64,000 bases of DNA from Callorhinus ursinus (taxonomy: Eukaryota; Chordata; Mammalia; Carnivora; Otariidae). Location of the stretch: NCBI RefSeq assembly GCF_003265705.1, contig NW_020312904.1:1217644-1281643 (forward strand), read 5' to 3'. Below, in pieces: positions 1 through 11,690 of the stretch. The notes beneath the pieces were generated by a model. The model saw only the letters and a list, made by a program, of their open reading frames with translations, was not told where the DNA came from and did no database searches. The stretch's first letter is position 1, and each line of letters begins with the position of its first letter. The translations under genes and the position numbers were made by a program.

Positions 1-1701
1 TGCTGGGCCTCCAAGGCATTTGCTCAGAGCTTCCAGCTCTGCTTGTGGTTTGGAATTTTCCAGAGAAGCTGGGGGGGCAGGGAAACAGAACGCACCCCTC
101 CATCTCTCCCGTGGCTTCTGCGTGGTCCTGGAGAACACCGCGCCGTGTCCCCGATGCACCGTCCCCCAGCCTCACTCGAGGTCGCTCCTGCTCCCGGTGT
201 CCTGCACCTTTCCCCACAACTGTCTTAATGACTTCGCTAATTAGGAAAATCTTCCTTGTTGGATCAGCACTTGGGAAACTCCCACAGACCGTGCAAGTGT
301 GCGGGGTCTTCCTGGGTGGGCTGTGCGGGTCCCCGGCCGTCCCCGCCGCTCCGCATGCCAGTTCTTGACGAGATTAGGGATCAACTGCAGCTCTTGCCAA
401 AATGGCAGCAAACGTGGTCTTTTCATATTTTCCTCTCTCTCTCTCAAGTGCCTGAAGGGGAAAAATGCCCATGTGCTTTGAGCAAATGTTCTTTCTACTA
501 TTCCGGTGGAAAGACAGGGAAAAGTCCGTACGATGATTGGCCTCCCTCTTTTCTAATCAAGGAAAATTGACCTAGAGAGGAAAATGAAATTTAAATTTCC
601 TGAAGAAGGGTGGCGTCCGTTGACAGCCTGCCAGTTCTGTGAACGCGGCCCTCTGAGGACACAGGAAGTCTGGAGGAGGGAGCTGGTCTCCACCAAAGGG
701 TCCGGCTTGTTCTAATTAGGCAGCTCAATAGAATGAGCAATTCCATGCTTTCTCCCCAAAACTGTTTCAGACACTGTGTCTGAATGCGGAGGGGTCGGCG
801 TGGCTAGCTGTGTGTGGGCACCGGTCCTCGGAAAGATGACCGTGAGGGCCGGCGTGTGGACTACCACGGACAGATCGCGGGGACTGAGCGGCGGGACGGG
901 AAACCGGTCATAGGCCCGGGCAGCTGGGGAGCACGTTGTGGGCAGAAGCGCAAGGCTGCATGCAGAGGGCCCACGGACAATGAAGTCCAGCCCCACGATG
1001 CTGTCCCCCTTCAGGCGCCACGGCAGCCTGTCCATCCTCCTCGCGGCTGCCCAGGGCCCCAGGACGGGCTTTGGGTCACGGCAGGCCCCGCTCTGGCCCC
1101 ACGATGCTCCTTCACACGTGGGGTCCAGTCCAGTCTGGCTGTGACCTGCCAAGTCCTCAGGGCCCGAGCTCTCCGTGTCCTCCGCGCCCCGAGCACGCTG
1201 CCCCTCCCCCGAGGCCGCGTGGGGTCCGATGGCGGTCTGGTGCCATGACAAGGATGGCGGCAGACGGTGGAAACGCCAGTGATGGCAAAGTGCAGCCGGC
1301 GCTGTCCTGGTGCCTTGTGTGGACGAAGCTGCTCACGCCTGGCCTCGCCTGGTGCAGGGAGGCATCCGGGGACTGCACACGCGGGTGGGGGGCTGAGAGG
1401 CAGCGTGCCCCCGGCACCTCCACCGGCCCGGCCCCAGAGCCTGCGCGGTGCACCTCACCCCACGGTGGGGCGTCTCCGTCACTAACCCCGTGGCTGTGCC
1501 CACATGTGGGCTCATGGGCGTCCCCTCTGATCTCTGCCCCTCCACCCCGCCCCAGCCCAGCCCCACCTCGGAGAAGGTTCTGTTGGCTTAGGGAATGGGG
1601 CATCTGGGTCCTCAGTGGGAGCTGGGAGCCCTGGGGAATCGGGCTGTCTTCCTGGGTTTGCCAGGAGCACTCAGATCGGGCCCTCGAACCCGGAGCCGCT
1701 A
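1..1701. other. GC-rich noncoding stretch, no gene seen
   Basis: I see no recognisable protein, RNA gene or mobile element here. Open frames on both strands overlap each other and have low-complexity Pro/Arg/Gly-rich translations typical of GC-rich noncoding DNA. Positions 380-610 are less GC-rich and include a short CT run near 434-446. A short exon of a gene lying mostly outside the window cannot be excluded by eye. Confidence 0.5.
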
Positions 1702-2205
1702 AGTCCTCCTGCAGAGACAGCAAAGTCCTCCAGCAGAGACAGCACAAGTCCTCCTGCAGAGACAGCACAAGTCCTCCTGCAGAGACAGCAAAGTCCTCCA
1801 GCAGAGACAGCACAAGTCCTCCTGCAGAGACAGCAAAGTCCTCCAGCAGAGACAGCACAAGTCCTCCTGCAGAGACAGCAAAGTCCTCCTGCAGAGACAG
1901 CAAAGTCCTCCAGCAGAGACAGCACAAGTCCTCCTGCAGAGACAGCAAAGTCCTCCTGCAGAGACAGCACAAGTCCTCCAGCAGAGACAGCACAAGTCCT
2001 CCTGCAGAGACAGCAAAGTCCTCCTGCAGAGACAGCACAAGTCCTCCTGCAGAGACAGCAAAGTCCTCCTGCAGAGACAGCACAAGTCCTCCTGCAGAGA
2101 CAGCACAAGTCCTCTTGCAGAGACAGCAAAGTCCTCCAGCAGAGACAGCACAAGTCCTCCTGCAGAGACAGCACAAGTCCTCTTGCAGAGACAGCAAAGT
2201 CCTCC
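1702..2205. repeat. Minisatellite, 22 full units of 22 or 23 bp
   Basis: Seen directly: unit 1 is 1702-1723 and unit 22 is 2176-2197, followed by a truncated unit to about 2205. Ten units are 22 bp (ending gacagcaa) and twelve are 23 bp (ending gacagcaca). Core variants are cctcctgcag (most units), cctccagcag (units 2, 5, 7, 10, 13, 20) and cctcttgcag (units 19, 22). All six cctccagcag units are 23 bp and both cctcttgcag units are 22 bp. A 22+23 pair is 45 bp, or 15 codons, which is why long open frames cross the array on both strands. No protein family is recognisable in those translations. Confidence 0.97.
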
Positions 2206-2462
2206 AGGGTCTCGGCCGATGCCAGACGCCCCCAAACAGTCGTGTCTCCTTATGTGGCTCGCAGACATGCTCCTGTGGTGATGGCTCTTTTTCCTCCGAT
2301 AAGAAATATTTGGCTGTCAGGTTTTAATTTACATATTTGTGGGGGAGAGCCCAGTTGTTCAGCTAGTCTGTAATGAGATAAGTTCTTCTCTGCCTCACAT
2401 TTGTATCTGCAAAAATCTTTTAAAGGTTCCGGGCCAGAAACAGAGCATTCCCGTCCGGGATC

Positions 2463-2495
2463 GGGGGGTGGGGTGGAGGGCGGGAGAGCAGGGGG
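2463..2495 (+). other. G-quadruplex-type G-run cluster
   Basis: Five G-runs of three or more (2463-2468, 2470-2473, 2478-2480, 2482-2484, 2491-2495) are separated by 1, 4, 1 and 6 bases. This fits the usual G3+N1-7 quadruplex pattern on the plus strand. Folding in vivo is not shown by sequence. Confidence 0.75.
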
Positions 2496-2606
2496 ACAGC
2501 AGGGTTCTCCAGATTCCGCAGTGCTGGAGACCGGACCGCTGGGGCTCCGAGCATCCCGGGTGGGAAGGCTGGTCATGGAATGCTGTTCACAGAGCAGTCC
2601 CTGCTG

Positions 2607-2665
2607 CCCCTGGACAGATGTCCTGCTGCCCCTGGACGGCTGACCCCACTGACCCTGGACGGCTG
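2607..2665. repeat. Short imperfect tandem repeat, about 22 bp, roughly three copies
   Basis: The core ctgcccctggac occurs twice 22 bp apart, followed by a more diverged third copy (ctgaccctggac). It is a small cryptic repeat with no further recognised function. Confidence 0.7.
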
Positions 2666-4922
2666 GAGGGAGGCGGGGGTCCAGACCCGATTCCCCATCC
2701 AGGATCCTCAGCCATAAAGCCAATGGGATGATTTCTGTCCGCTGCTCCCTCACATCCCACTTCCGAACGGGCTCCAGACTCGGGGACAGGAAAGGGGATT
2801 ATTTATTTGCCCCGTAAGTTGCCCCAAAGCCCTCCCGATGGATGGGCAGATCCCAAGCCCTGACGTATGTGGTTGTTTTGTGGAACTCAGAACTTCTCCC
2901 ACACGCAGACACCATGTGTCCCCATTTGAGAGAAGAGGGGTCACCTTCGCTTGTCCTGGAGCTCTAGACACAGCACAGGGCACAGGGTAACTGCTGGACA
3001 ACTCCACCGTTGATTCATTCTGCCTTCACGACGACAACCCTGCACACTTGGTTCCGTGGGCCTTGCTCTCCCGCTGGACGGGGTATCCCGAGCTCGACTG
3101 TGCCGGCTTGTCCCTCAGCAGCCCTCCCTTCCCTCCCTGCAGGGCTGGGGGGACGAGAGGGGGAGCTGGTGGTTTCCCTGCTGCTGGGAGATTCTGCAGG
3201 GAAAATGTCCAGGGAGCTGCGCTGATGGTTTCAGCCTAGAGGGTCCAGCGTGGAAGCAGGAGGCCGTCCTGAGCTTGCCCGGGAAACCGCTGGCCCTCCC
3301 ATCTGACCGGCTCCTCTGCCCTCCATTCCTGCGTAGACCTCTCTCAGCGAACTGCAAGCCCGGACCAGGAACTGGCTGGGGAAGGGATGGAGCACTGCTA
3401 AGGTATGAAGGGCCATCCCCAAGTTCCTCTCCAGGCCCAGGGGCTCGCAAACAGCTCCGACTCTGAACTGGGAGACTTTCTCTTCCCTGCCCTTGCCCTT
3501 CAGAACCCCAAACACAGGAACCTGAGATAGTGAACCCCTGGGCTGTGGCCTGGGTGATGTGTCCTCGTCTCCAGGCCTGTATACAGCCTCAGCCCCCAGT
3601 GCCTGGTAACCCCAGGCCTGCCTGCCCACTGGCCCAGGAAGCCTTCTGCAGATGGTGGGCTCGGTCCTGGGGTTTCCCACAAAGGCAGGTGTGGGGAGAA
3701 GGCTACTGCCTGCTTGAGGCCCACTGACGGCGCCCACAGTCCTGCAGTGGAGGCCACATTCAGCACTGAGACACGAAGCTCTTTTTGAAAGCAGCAATTT
3801 TTTTTTTTAATTTCCTTTTCATGGTCACCAATTACCCTCATTTCAGTGCTGAGTTCCTGTCTTGCCTCAAATGCTTCAAATGCAAACCAGTGCAGCTAGG
3901 TCCACGGAACATTCCAAAACCAGAGTCTGGCTTTGTGGAGAAAATGACTCAGGAGCACTTCTGCACGCACATCTGGAGCCTGATCGTGAGACGGACACCA
4001 GTGCGGAGGAGGGCAAGTGCCTTTCCTATAACTGTCGGAAACAATGTGAAAATACAAACAATTCCCCCAGATGGGTCCTGCACGTGCACTCTAACCATGG
4101 GGGAGGGGTGCGTCTCAAAGGATCCAAGCCTCACCATGTCCCTGAGCCGACCCCACCTCTCCCGGGCGCCCACCGGCCCGGCCCGTCCACAGAGGACAGA
4201 GGGTACGCCTCACCGCCGGGGCTCTCCACAGAGCATTCCTCTGCACCCCATCCCTCCCCAGAGACAGGCGGCTGTGGTCCAGCAAAACTCCCCACTAGCA
4301 TCGTCAAGGTGGTCTGATGCGATTTGCTGAATCTTGAGTCTTCTTCACGTGGGATCTGGCTCTGGAGTTAATTATAAACGTGTCCACATTAAATTTTATT
4401 CAGATTTGCATATGCAGTTGCAAGAAACAGTGGAGACATCTCTTGCATACCTTGCCCATCTCTCCCAATGGTAACACTTCACAAACTCATGGTAAAAGGT
4501 GTTGATATCAGTATAATCCGCCAATCTTACTCAGATTTCCCCAGCTGTTTTGTGTATTTGTGGTGTGTGTGTGTTCATACAGGTGCATATCACCTGGAGA
4601 GGTCCGTGCATCCGCAAAACTACAGGCAAGACAGTGAACAGCTCCATCCCAAGGATCCCTTTACAACCGCTCCCACCTCCCCACGCCCAACCCCTGGCAG
4701 CCACCAATCTCTCCTTCGTTTCCAAGATTTTTCCGTTTACAAATGTTAAATAAATGGAATCATGCAGGATGTAATGATCTTTCAGGACTGGATTTCTCGG
4801 CTCAGCATAATTCCCTGGAGATCACCCACGTTGTGTGGATCAGCAGTTCACTCCCTTGTTGGCGTGGACGGGATGCAGCTGGTCTAGATATTAACCCACT
4901 GAAGGCCAGACATCTGAGTTTG

Positions 4923-5126
4923 TTTTTTTTTTAAGATTTTATTTATTCATTTGAGACACAGAGATACAGAGAGAGAGAGACCATGAACAGGGGGAGAGGT
5001 AGAGGGAGAGGGGGAGGCAGGCTTCCTGCTGAGCCAGGAGCCCGATGCGGGGCTCGATCCCAGGACCCTGGGATCCTGACCTGAGTCGAAGGCAGAGGCT
5101 TAACGACTGAGCCACCCAGGCGCCCC
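4923..5126 (-). mobile_element. SINEC (carnivore tRNA-derived SINE), minus strand
   Basis: The complement begins GGGGCGCCTGGGTGGCTCAG (5126 downward), the tRNA-like head of CAN-SINEs, and has a B-box-like segment near 5049-5062. The 3' tail appears on the plus strand as a T-run followed by aagattttatttattcat (4923-4950), the usual AATAAA-rich SINEC tail. It interrupts the L1 at 4381-11357. An approximate duplication, atctgagttt at 4912-4921 and atccgagttg around 5128-5137, is a plausible but imperfect target-site duplication. Pol III-derived, presumed inactive. Confidence 0.95.
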
Positions 5127-7942
5127 TATCCGAGTTGTTTTCACTTTTGTCTATTACAAAGAAAGCTGCTCTACACCTTGTGTGACTGTGAGTTCTCACT
5201 GCTCTGGGATAAAGACTCGAGGGTACTTAGTTTTAGAAGAAACCGCCGAACCACGAGTGTGTGTGTCATCTTGTGCATCCACATTGGCGCCGGCTCTCAG
5301 CACGTTCCAACAGGTACGCAGTTGGGTTTTTGTTCGCACTTCTCACTGCAAACTCACTGTGGTGCATTCTCACTGTGGTTTCTGTTGGCATTTCTGCGTT
5401 GGCTAATGACATTGGACATTGTTTCACGTGGCCGTTAGCCATCTGTGTGAGCTCTTTAGTGGGATCTGTGTCCATACCCTGTTCCAATTTTCTAAGTGGG
5501 TTGCTTGTTTCTTATGCTAAATTTTTAGAGTTTTTCTTATATATTCTAGATGCTAGCCTTTTGTGAGATGTGTGCTTTGTAGGTATTTTCCCTAAACAGC
5601 TGATAGCCCATCGCCTTACCCCTTCACGTGGACTTCTATAGAGGAAAACATTTAATTTTGGTGAGATTCAATTTGTTGATTTTTTCTTTCTGGTTAGTGT
5701 TTTGGGTGTCAGGTCTAAGAACTGTTCACTTAATCATAGAGAGTTTCTGTGTGGTTGTTTCTTCTAAAAAAACGTACTTCATGTTTAATTGTATGACCTA
5801 TTTTGAGTTAATTTTTTGCAGGTCTGAAGACTAGGTGGAGGTTCATCACTGTTGCCTACGGGATGTCCACTTGCCCCAGGACTGTTTGTTGAGAAGCTTA
5901 TCCCTTCCCCTACTGGATTAATTTTGTATTTGATTAAAATCCAGCTGGACATACTTGTGTAGGTCTGTCTCTGCGCTCTCCATTCTGCTGTGCTGATCCG
6001 TGCGTCCACCCCCGGCGCTAGCACCGCCTCATGCTGTTTACTGCAGCCGCGCCACAAGCCATCGATGGAGCAGCTCCTGCCACTTTCTTGTTCTTTGTCA
6101 GGAGTATTTTAGCTGTTTTAAGACCTGCGCCTTTCCATAGAAATTTAAGAATCATTATGTCTATGTTTACAAGACACCTTATGGGGATTTTGATAGGAAT
6201 TGCATCGAACACAAAGATCAGTGGGAGAGAGAGGGGTTGGCACCTTCCACAAGTGAAGTTTTCCAGTCCTTGAACACGGTGTTTCTCTCCATTTGTTTAG
6301 GTCTTCTCGGAATACTTTCATCTGCAGTTTTTAAACTCTCAGTGTCTACTAACGTCAAGTAGTTAATTTTCTTTGAAGTGATCCTAAACAGTATGGTGCT
6401 TTCCTTAGGCTCTGTTTTATCACCTGTAAACCATAGATTTGCAAATAATTTTTGTGTCTTGACGTTGTGTTCTGTAATCTTGCTGAATTCATCAGTTCTA
6501 GGGATTTATCTGTAGATTTCTTGGGATTTTTCTATTCAAAGATAATTGTGTCATCTGCAAATAGAGATGCCTTTATTTCTTCCTTTTCAACCTGTAGGTA
6601 TTTTCTCCCTTGCCTCCTGTTAGTGGCTAGAACTTCCAGAACTGTGTTTATACTAAATAAAGTAGTAAGATTGGACATTTTTGCCTAGTTCTCAGTTTCA
6701 AGTGGAACATATTCAGTAATTGATCCTTAAATGTGAGAGCAGCTGTAAACTTTTAGTGGGTGCTCTGATCAAGGGTAGTCAATCCTTCTTTCTTCTTAAC
6801 TGGTTGAGAGTTTGCTCATAAACAGGTGTTGCGTTTCGTCAAATGCTTCCTATGCCTTATTTGATGTAATTATATGATTTTTCTTCTTCAGGTTATTCAT
6901 ATGCTGGATTACTTTGATTGATTTTCAGATGTTGCATGCCTGGAATAAATCTCACTTGGTTATGATTATAAATATTTTTAAACATTATGAGATTCGTTTT
7001 GCTAATATTTTTTGAGTATTTTTGCATTTAAGTTCATAAGAAATATTGGTCTGTAGTTTCCTCTTTTGCTATACTGCCCTTGTCTGGTTTTGGTACTAAG
7101 GGAATCCTGGCCTCATAAGATGTGTTGGGACTTATTCCCTTCTCTATCCCCTGGAAGATATTATGTAAATTTGGTATTGACTCCTCTTTAAGTATTTGGT
7201 GGAATTCTCCAATGGCACTCTCTCAGACTGGAGATTTTTTTTCAGGAGCTTTTCAATTACAGGTTAAATTTTTAAAATGGTTATAGGACTATTTAGATCA
7301 TCTATGTCCTCTTAGTTGAGTTTTGATAGTTTGAGGTGGCAGGAAATTGATCTTTGAAACTGCAGAATATGTGAGAGTTAAGTTGCTTGCAATACTTCTG
7401 TATTGTATCTTTAAAGGCCATGGGGTCGTTAGTGATGCCCTCTAGTGTGCTCATAATATTGATTTGTTCTTTACTCTTCTTAGTTTTTCCATCCTCATAA
7501 AGGTTTGTCAATTTCATTCATTTTTTAAGAACCAGATTTTTGTTTAATTGATTTTCTCTATTGTTTACCTATTTTCAGTTCCATTTATTTCTACTTTTAT
7601 CTTTATTATTTCCTTCCTTCTACTTGTTTTGGGTTAATTTTGCCTTTCTTTTTCTGGATCCTTGCAGTAACTTAGATTTGAGACCATTTGTCATTTCTTA
7701 TGGAAGCATTTAGTATTATAAATTTCATTCTCTGCACTGATTTAACTCTAGCCCACAAATTTTCATATGTTGTGCATTTTTTAATTCAAATCCATGTATT
7801 CTTAAAGTTTCTTAGAGGCTTCTTCTTTAACCTACAGATTATGTAGAAGTGTGGTGTTGAATTTCCATGTATTTAAAGATTTTTTTTAATGGATTTCTAG
7901 TTTGGTTCCCTTACTGTCAGAGGGCACACTCCATATGATGTC

Positions 7943-7957
7943 AATACTTTTAAATTT
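7943..7957. repeat. Left target-site duplication (15 bp) of nested L1
   Basis: aatacttttaaattt at 7943-7957 is repeated exactly at 8215-8229, bracketing the young L1 tail. Removing one copy plus the insert joins the two halves of the older L1 smoothly. Confidence 0.93.
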
Positions 7958-8214
7958 TTTATTGTTATGTTAATCACCATACATTATATGATTAGTTTTT
8001 GATGTAGTGTTCCATGATTCATTGTTTGTGCATAACACCCAGTGCTCCACACAGAACGTGCCCTGTTTAATACCCATCACCAGGCTAACCCATCCCCCCA
8101 CCCCCTTCCCCTCTAGAACCCTCAGTTTGTTACTCAGAGTCCATCGTCTCTCACGGTTCGTCTCCCCCTCCGATTTACTCCCCTTCATTCTTCCCCTCCT
8201 GCTATCTTCTTCTT
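7958..8214 (-). mobile_element. 5'-truncated carnivore L1 3' end, nested insertion
   Basis: This 257-bp segment matches, by recall, the 3' UTR of young carnivore L1 in antisense, including the stretches containing gttaatcaccatacatta and ccagtgctcc. On the plus strand it starts with a T-run just after the left target-site duplication, as expected for the poly(A) end of a minus-strand insert. It ends at 8214 directly before the second copy of the duplication. It has no coding capacity. The low divergence from the remembered consensus suggests it is much younger than the L1 it interrupts. Confidence 0.93.
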
Positions 8215-8229
8215 AATACTTTTAAATTT
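8215..8229. repeat. Right target-site duplication (15 bp) of nested L1
   Basis: This is an exact copy of 7943-7957. The old L1 resumes at 8230 with its ORF2 relic in the expected register. Confidence 0.93.
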
Positions 8230-8471
8230 GTTAAGGTTTATTTTATGGCCCAGGAGATGATCCCTGAGCACTTGAAAAATGAGGTGTATTGTGCAGCTCT
8301 GCAGTGTTCTATACATGTCAGTTAGATCCTGTGTGTTGAGTGGGTATTTCAGACCTTCCTTGCCCTGTTGACTTTCTGTCTGAGAGTCCTACCAGTAGCC
8401 AAGAGACCAGTGGCAAAGTTCCCAACCACACTTATGGACTCATCTTTTCTCCTTTCAACTCTGTGAGTTCT

Positions 8472-8660
8472 CTTTCTCTCCCACATTTTTATTGTGGTAA
8501 TATACACAAATTCTTTACCATCTTAGTCATTTGTAAGAGCAGAGCTCCATGGCATTTGATATGTTCACAGTGTTCTGAGCGTCTACTGCCGTCTGTCCCC
8601 GTTTAACAACAACCTGCCCGCACCAAACAGCCTCCCCCCAGTCCGTGGCACCCACACCTC
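8472..8660 (-). mobile_element. Ancient L1M 3'-end fragment nested in older L1
   Basis: The stretch contains the antisense 3' UTR-like text common to old L1M elements (ttattgtggtaatatacaca, then a C-rich part near 8612-8650). The surrounding L1 ORF relic reads across it: the text before 8472 and after 8660 is continuous in the usual L1 order. No clear target-site duplication was seen, consistent with age. Boundaries are approximate. Confidence 0.6.
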
Positions 8661-8830
8661 CATTGGTTTTGTCTCATGTATTTTGAAGCTTATTGTTTGG
8701 TGAGCTCACATTTTGGATCGTCATGTCTTCCCAGTAGACTGAGCCTTATATTGTTACATAATGTCCCAAATGATTTTCTTGGTTTTGAAATCATTTTATT
8801 AGGTATTAACAGAGCCATTTCTTTCTTTCC

Positions 8831-9003
8831 TTTTTTTAAGAGAGAGAGAGAATGATAGAGAGCATGAGAGGGAGGAGGGTCAGAGGGAGAAGCAGACTCC
8901 CTGCTGAGCGGGGAGCCCAATGCAGGACTCGATCCTAGGACTCCAGGATCATGACCTGAGCTGAAGGCAGTCGCTTAACCAACTGAGCCACCCAGGAGCC
9001 CCT
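8831..9003 (-). mobile_element. SINEC, minus strand, nested in old L1
   Basis: The complement starts GGGGCTCCTGGGTGGCTCAG (9003 downward) and runs through the tRNA-like body to a (GA)n/T-run tail at 8831-8850 on the plus strand. The body resembles the arctoid form rather than the canid form. A T-run at 9005-9016 flanks the head side. No convincing target-site duplication was seen. Confidence 0.93.
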
Positions 9004-11357
9004 CTTTTTTTTTTTTAAAACTGATGTCTGCATGGGGTACAATGTATATGTTTTCATGTTTTACTTCCAGTTTACGTATGCCGTCAGACATGGAATAAGT
9101 GGTCTTAGAAGCAATTTATAGTTGGATTGTGTGTTTTGCTTTGTTTGGTTTTTTTTTTCACTCTGAAAATCTCCATTTTTTAAATATCTGTATTTGAACC
9201 ATTTACATTTGTGGTAATTACTGATTGGTTGGCACTGATGTCTGCCATTTTTTCTTTTCAATTTGTTTCTCTTCATCTCATGCCTCTACTTCTCTTTTTT
9301 TGCTTTCCTCTGAGTTATCTGAACTTATTTTAGGATGTCGTCTTAGTTTATTAATAGTGGTTTTAGTGTATCTTCCTATAGAGTCCTGTAGTAGTTTCTC
9401 TGGACGTTTATACGAACTTATAGCAGTCTACAGGTGCTAGCATGTCACCACTTGGAGTGAAGCAGGGAATCCTCACCCCTACTGAGGTTCTTTTATCTTA
9501 GTCGCTTTTAAATATTGTCTTGGCCATTAGGTGGTGTTGTCATTTTTGTTTTAACCATCAACTATGGTTTATAAAACTCTACTGTGTGTGCCCACATTTC
9601 TGTTCTTTCCTTTCCTCTATTTCTTTCCGATGTTCCAAGATTTCTTCATTTGTTATTTCCTTCCTGTTTGAAGAACTTGCTTGACCAGTCTCCACAGGTA
9701 GATCTAGTAGCCACAAACTCTTTTAGTGTTTCCTCCTCAGAGAATGTTTTCATTTCTCTTTCGTTCCTGAAGGTAAGTTTTGCCAGATACAGAATTCACA
9801 GTAAACAGTTCTTTAGGCAATTGAAAAATAATGTGGCACTTACGTCTGGTTTCAGATGAGAAATTCTCTGTCACTCAAGCTGGTTCTCCTGTTGGTGATC
9901 ATATTGCGCTCTCTGGCTGATTTCAAGATTTTGTTTATTTTTATTTTCCTTTAGTTTACAGAATTTTAACTGTGGTGCCTTTGTACGTCTTTTGGCTTAA
10001 TCTGTATGCTTTGCATGGCTCTCTTGGATTTGTATGTTTGCAGCTTTTGCCAAATTTGGAAAGCTTTCAATCATTATTTCTTCAAACACTCTTCCAGCCC
10101 CCTCTGTTCCATCCTTCTTTAACTCTGGGATTACGACGACACAGATGTTGGACCTTTTGTTATTTTCCCACAGGTCCCAGAGACACCATTCATTTCTGTT
10201 TTCTGTTGATTTCCCTCTCTTGCCCAGATTGAGCAAATTCTGCTGTTCTGTCCTCAAGCTCACTGATTCTGTTCTCTGTTATCTCTGCTCTACTGCTGAG
10301 CCCACCCAGCAAGTGTTTGTATTCAGTTTTGCCTTTTTATTCTCTTTTTTTAACTTCTCTTTTTTTTGCTAAGATTTCCCATTCTTTTGTTTATTTGAAT
10401 AGTATTTTTAATTGATTGCTGAAGCATTTTTTTTTTATAACAGCTGCTTTAAAATTCTCGTCAGAAAATCCCAACTTCCGATTCATCTTGGTGTCTGTGA
10501 CAATTTATTGTTTTTTGTCCTTTAAGCTGTGATTTCTGGTTCTTGGTGTGACAGGACATTTTGTCTATGATGCCAGGAGACTCTGGGTTCCCTTTAAAAT
10601 GTTTGTTCTAGAGGAAATCACCCTGTTTATATTTAGCATGTGGGTCCTGGCCAACTTTTGTGTGCTGCAGTTCCAATGGCAGTTTGATTTTCAGTTTTTC
10701 TGTGCTATTTCAGTTTTCTTGGTTTATCTGGTGCCAGTGGGACTTATGCTGGTTCATGCTGGTGCTGTCCAAGAGGGAGGAAGTAGTTTCCCCAGGCCAG
10801 GCCCAGTGTCTCAGCGGGGACAGGTGTGGTGTGACACCCACCAGGACCCCTAATGCCCAGTCTCAGGCAGAGCAGGGAGCTCTTGGGAGGGTGTAGCTCA
10901 GAGTCTTCCCAGACCAGCTGGGCATTTTGCTGTAGCTGAGTCTCCTACCAGCTTTGCCGACTTGTGTCTGCATATTTTAGCAGGAGAGGGAGTCAGACCT
11001 GGCAAAGAAAGAGAGGGCCCGGCCACAGTGCTGGCAGGGACCACAGTGGATCCCCTCACGGGTGCTGGCAGGCTGCTGATGCTGTCACGGGAATCTCCAT
11101 GGGATCTGGGGGAGCGAGCCTATCTGGGATGTCTTCTGTTGCTGCATGAGGGGTCAGCAGTCTCTCGGTCTTGCTTCCTTGTTCCCTTGGATGAGGGCAT
11201 GGGACACCCCAATGCTGTGCTCTTCTTCCATCCCTGGGGCCCCACACCAGCTCACCTTCCTCTTGCCATATCTCCGAGTTCCTGAGTTCATAGCCACGCT
11301 CCACAGAAAAGAGCTGGGAGAAATGGGGCTTCACTGTCTTGTCTGGTCCAGAAGTCC

Positions 11358-11545
11358 ACACATTTTTAAAATTGAGGTATTATATATTTTATTATATACC
11401 CTAAGGTTCACTTAAATTACGCAATTCAGTGGTTTTTAGTACATTCACAAAGTTGTGCCATCTTTACCTCCTTGTAACTCCAGAACATTTTTATCTAGAG
11501 AAAAAAAGCCCCATACTTATTTGCCGTCGTACCCAACCTCTCAGT
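11358..11545 (-). mobile_element. Ancient L1M 3'-end fragment
   Basis: The text ttaaaattgaggtattatat, followed by antisense L1M tail phrases (for example gcaattcagtggtttttagt), is typical of old L1 3' ends in reverse orientation. It abuts the 5' UTR end of the larger L1, so it is a separate insertion. Boundaries are approximate. Confidence 0.6.
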
Positions 11546-11574
11546 CTGCCGAGCTGGGGGCAGGGTTACAACTC

Positions 11575-11690
11575 CAGATGAGTCACGGTCTTGTTGTTAT
11601 TTTATGGTACATGCTGTAAGGTGAGAGATTGGTTCTGTTCATTGTACCTTGTCGTACGTGAGGGAAGAGAATCAGAAAGGCACCAGGATG
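11575..11690 (-). repeat. Unclassified dispersed repeat, copy A
   Basis: The complement of 11587-11643 aligns with 13850-13906 at about 47 of 57 positions. Weaker similarity extends on both sides. It shares the segment caatctctcacctt with copy B. I do not recognise the family. Short open frames in both copies give similar peptides, which reflects the shared DNA and not coding. Confidence 0.6.

Larger units (their letters stand above)
2206..4380. other. Noncoding stretch between minisatellite and L1 block
   Basis: No gene recognised. It contains a G-run cluster at 2463-2495 and a short imperfect triplication near 2607-2665, annotated separately. An open frame at 3785-4330 (181 codons, plus) has no recognisable domain; its Phe-rich start comes from a T-run at 3799-3808. 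Confidence 0.45.
4381..11357 (-). mobile_element. Nearly full-length ancient LINE-1 (L1M type), inactive
   Basis: Read on the minus strand, the order is 5' UTR (about 11357-10300), ORF1 relic (about 10300-9100), ORF2 relic (about 9000-5130) and 3' UTR (about 4920-4381). About 6.1 kb remains once the nested insertions at 4923-5126, 7958-8214, about 8472-8660 and 8831-9003 are removed, close to the 6-7 kb usual for a whole L1. The reverse-transcriptase box is still readable: the complement of 6550-6561 encodes Phe-Ala-Asp-Asp. Stops and indels are everywhere, so it cannot encode working protein. It resembles eutherian L1M subfamilies by recall; exact subfamily and ends need a repeat-library alignment. 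Confidence 0.9.

Noticed and set aside
1071..2327. 418-codon plus-strand open frame and 346-codon minus-strand frame
   Set aside because: Both depend on the 22/23-bp minisatellite, whose 45-bp dimer keeps frames open; no family similarity, and frames on both strands are open at once.
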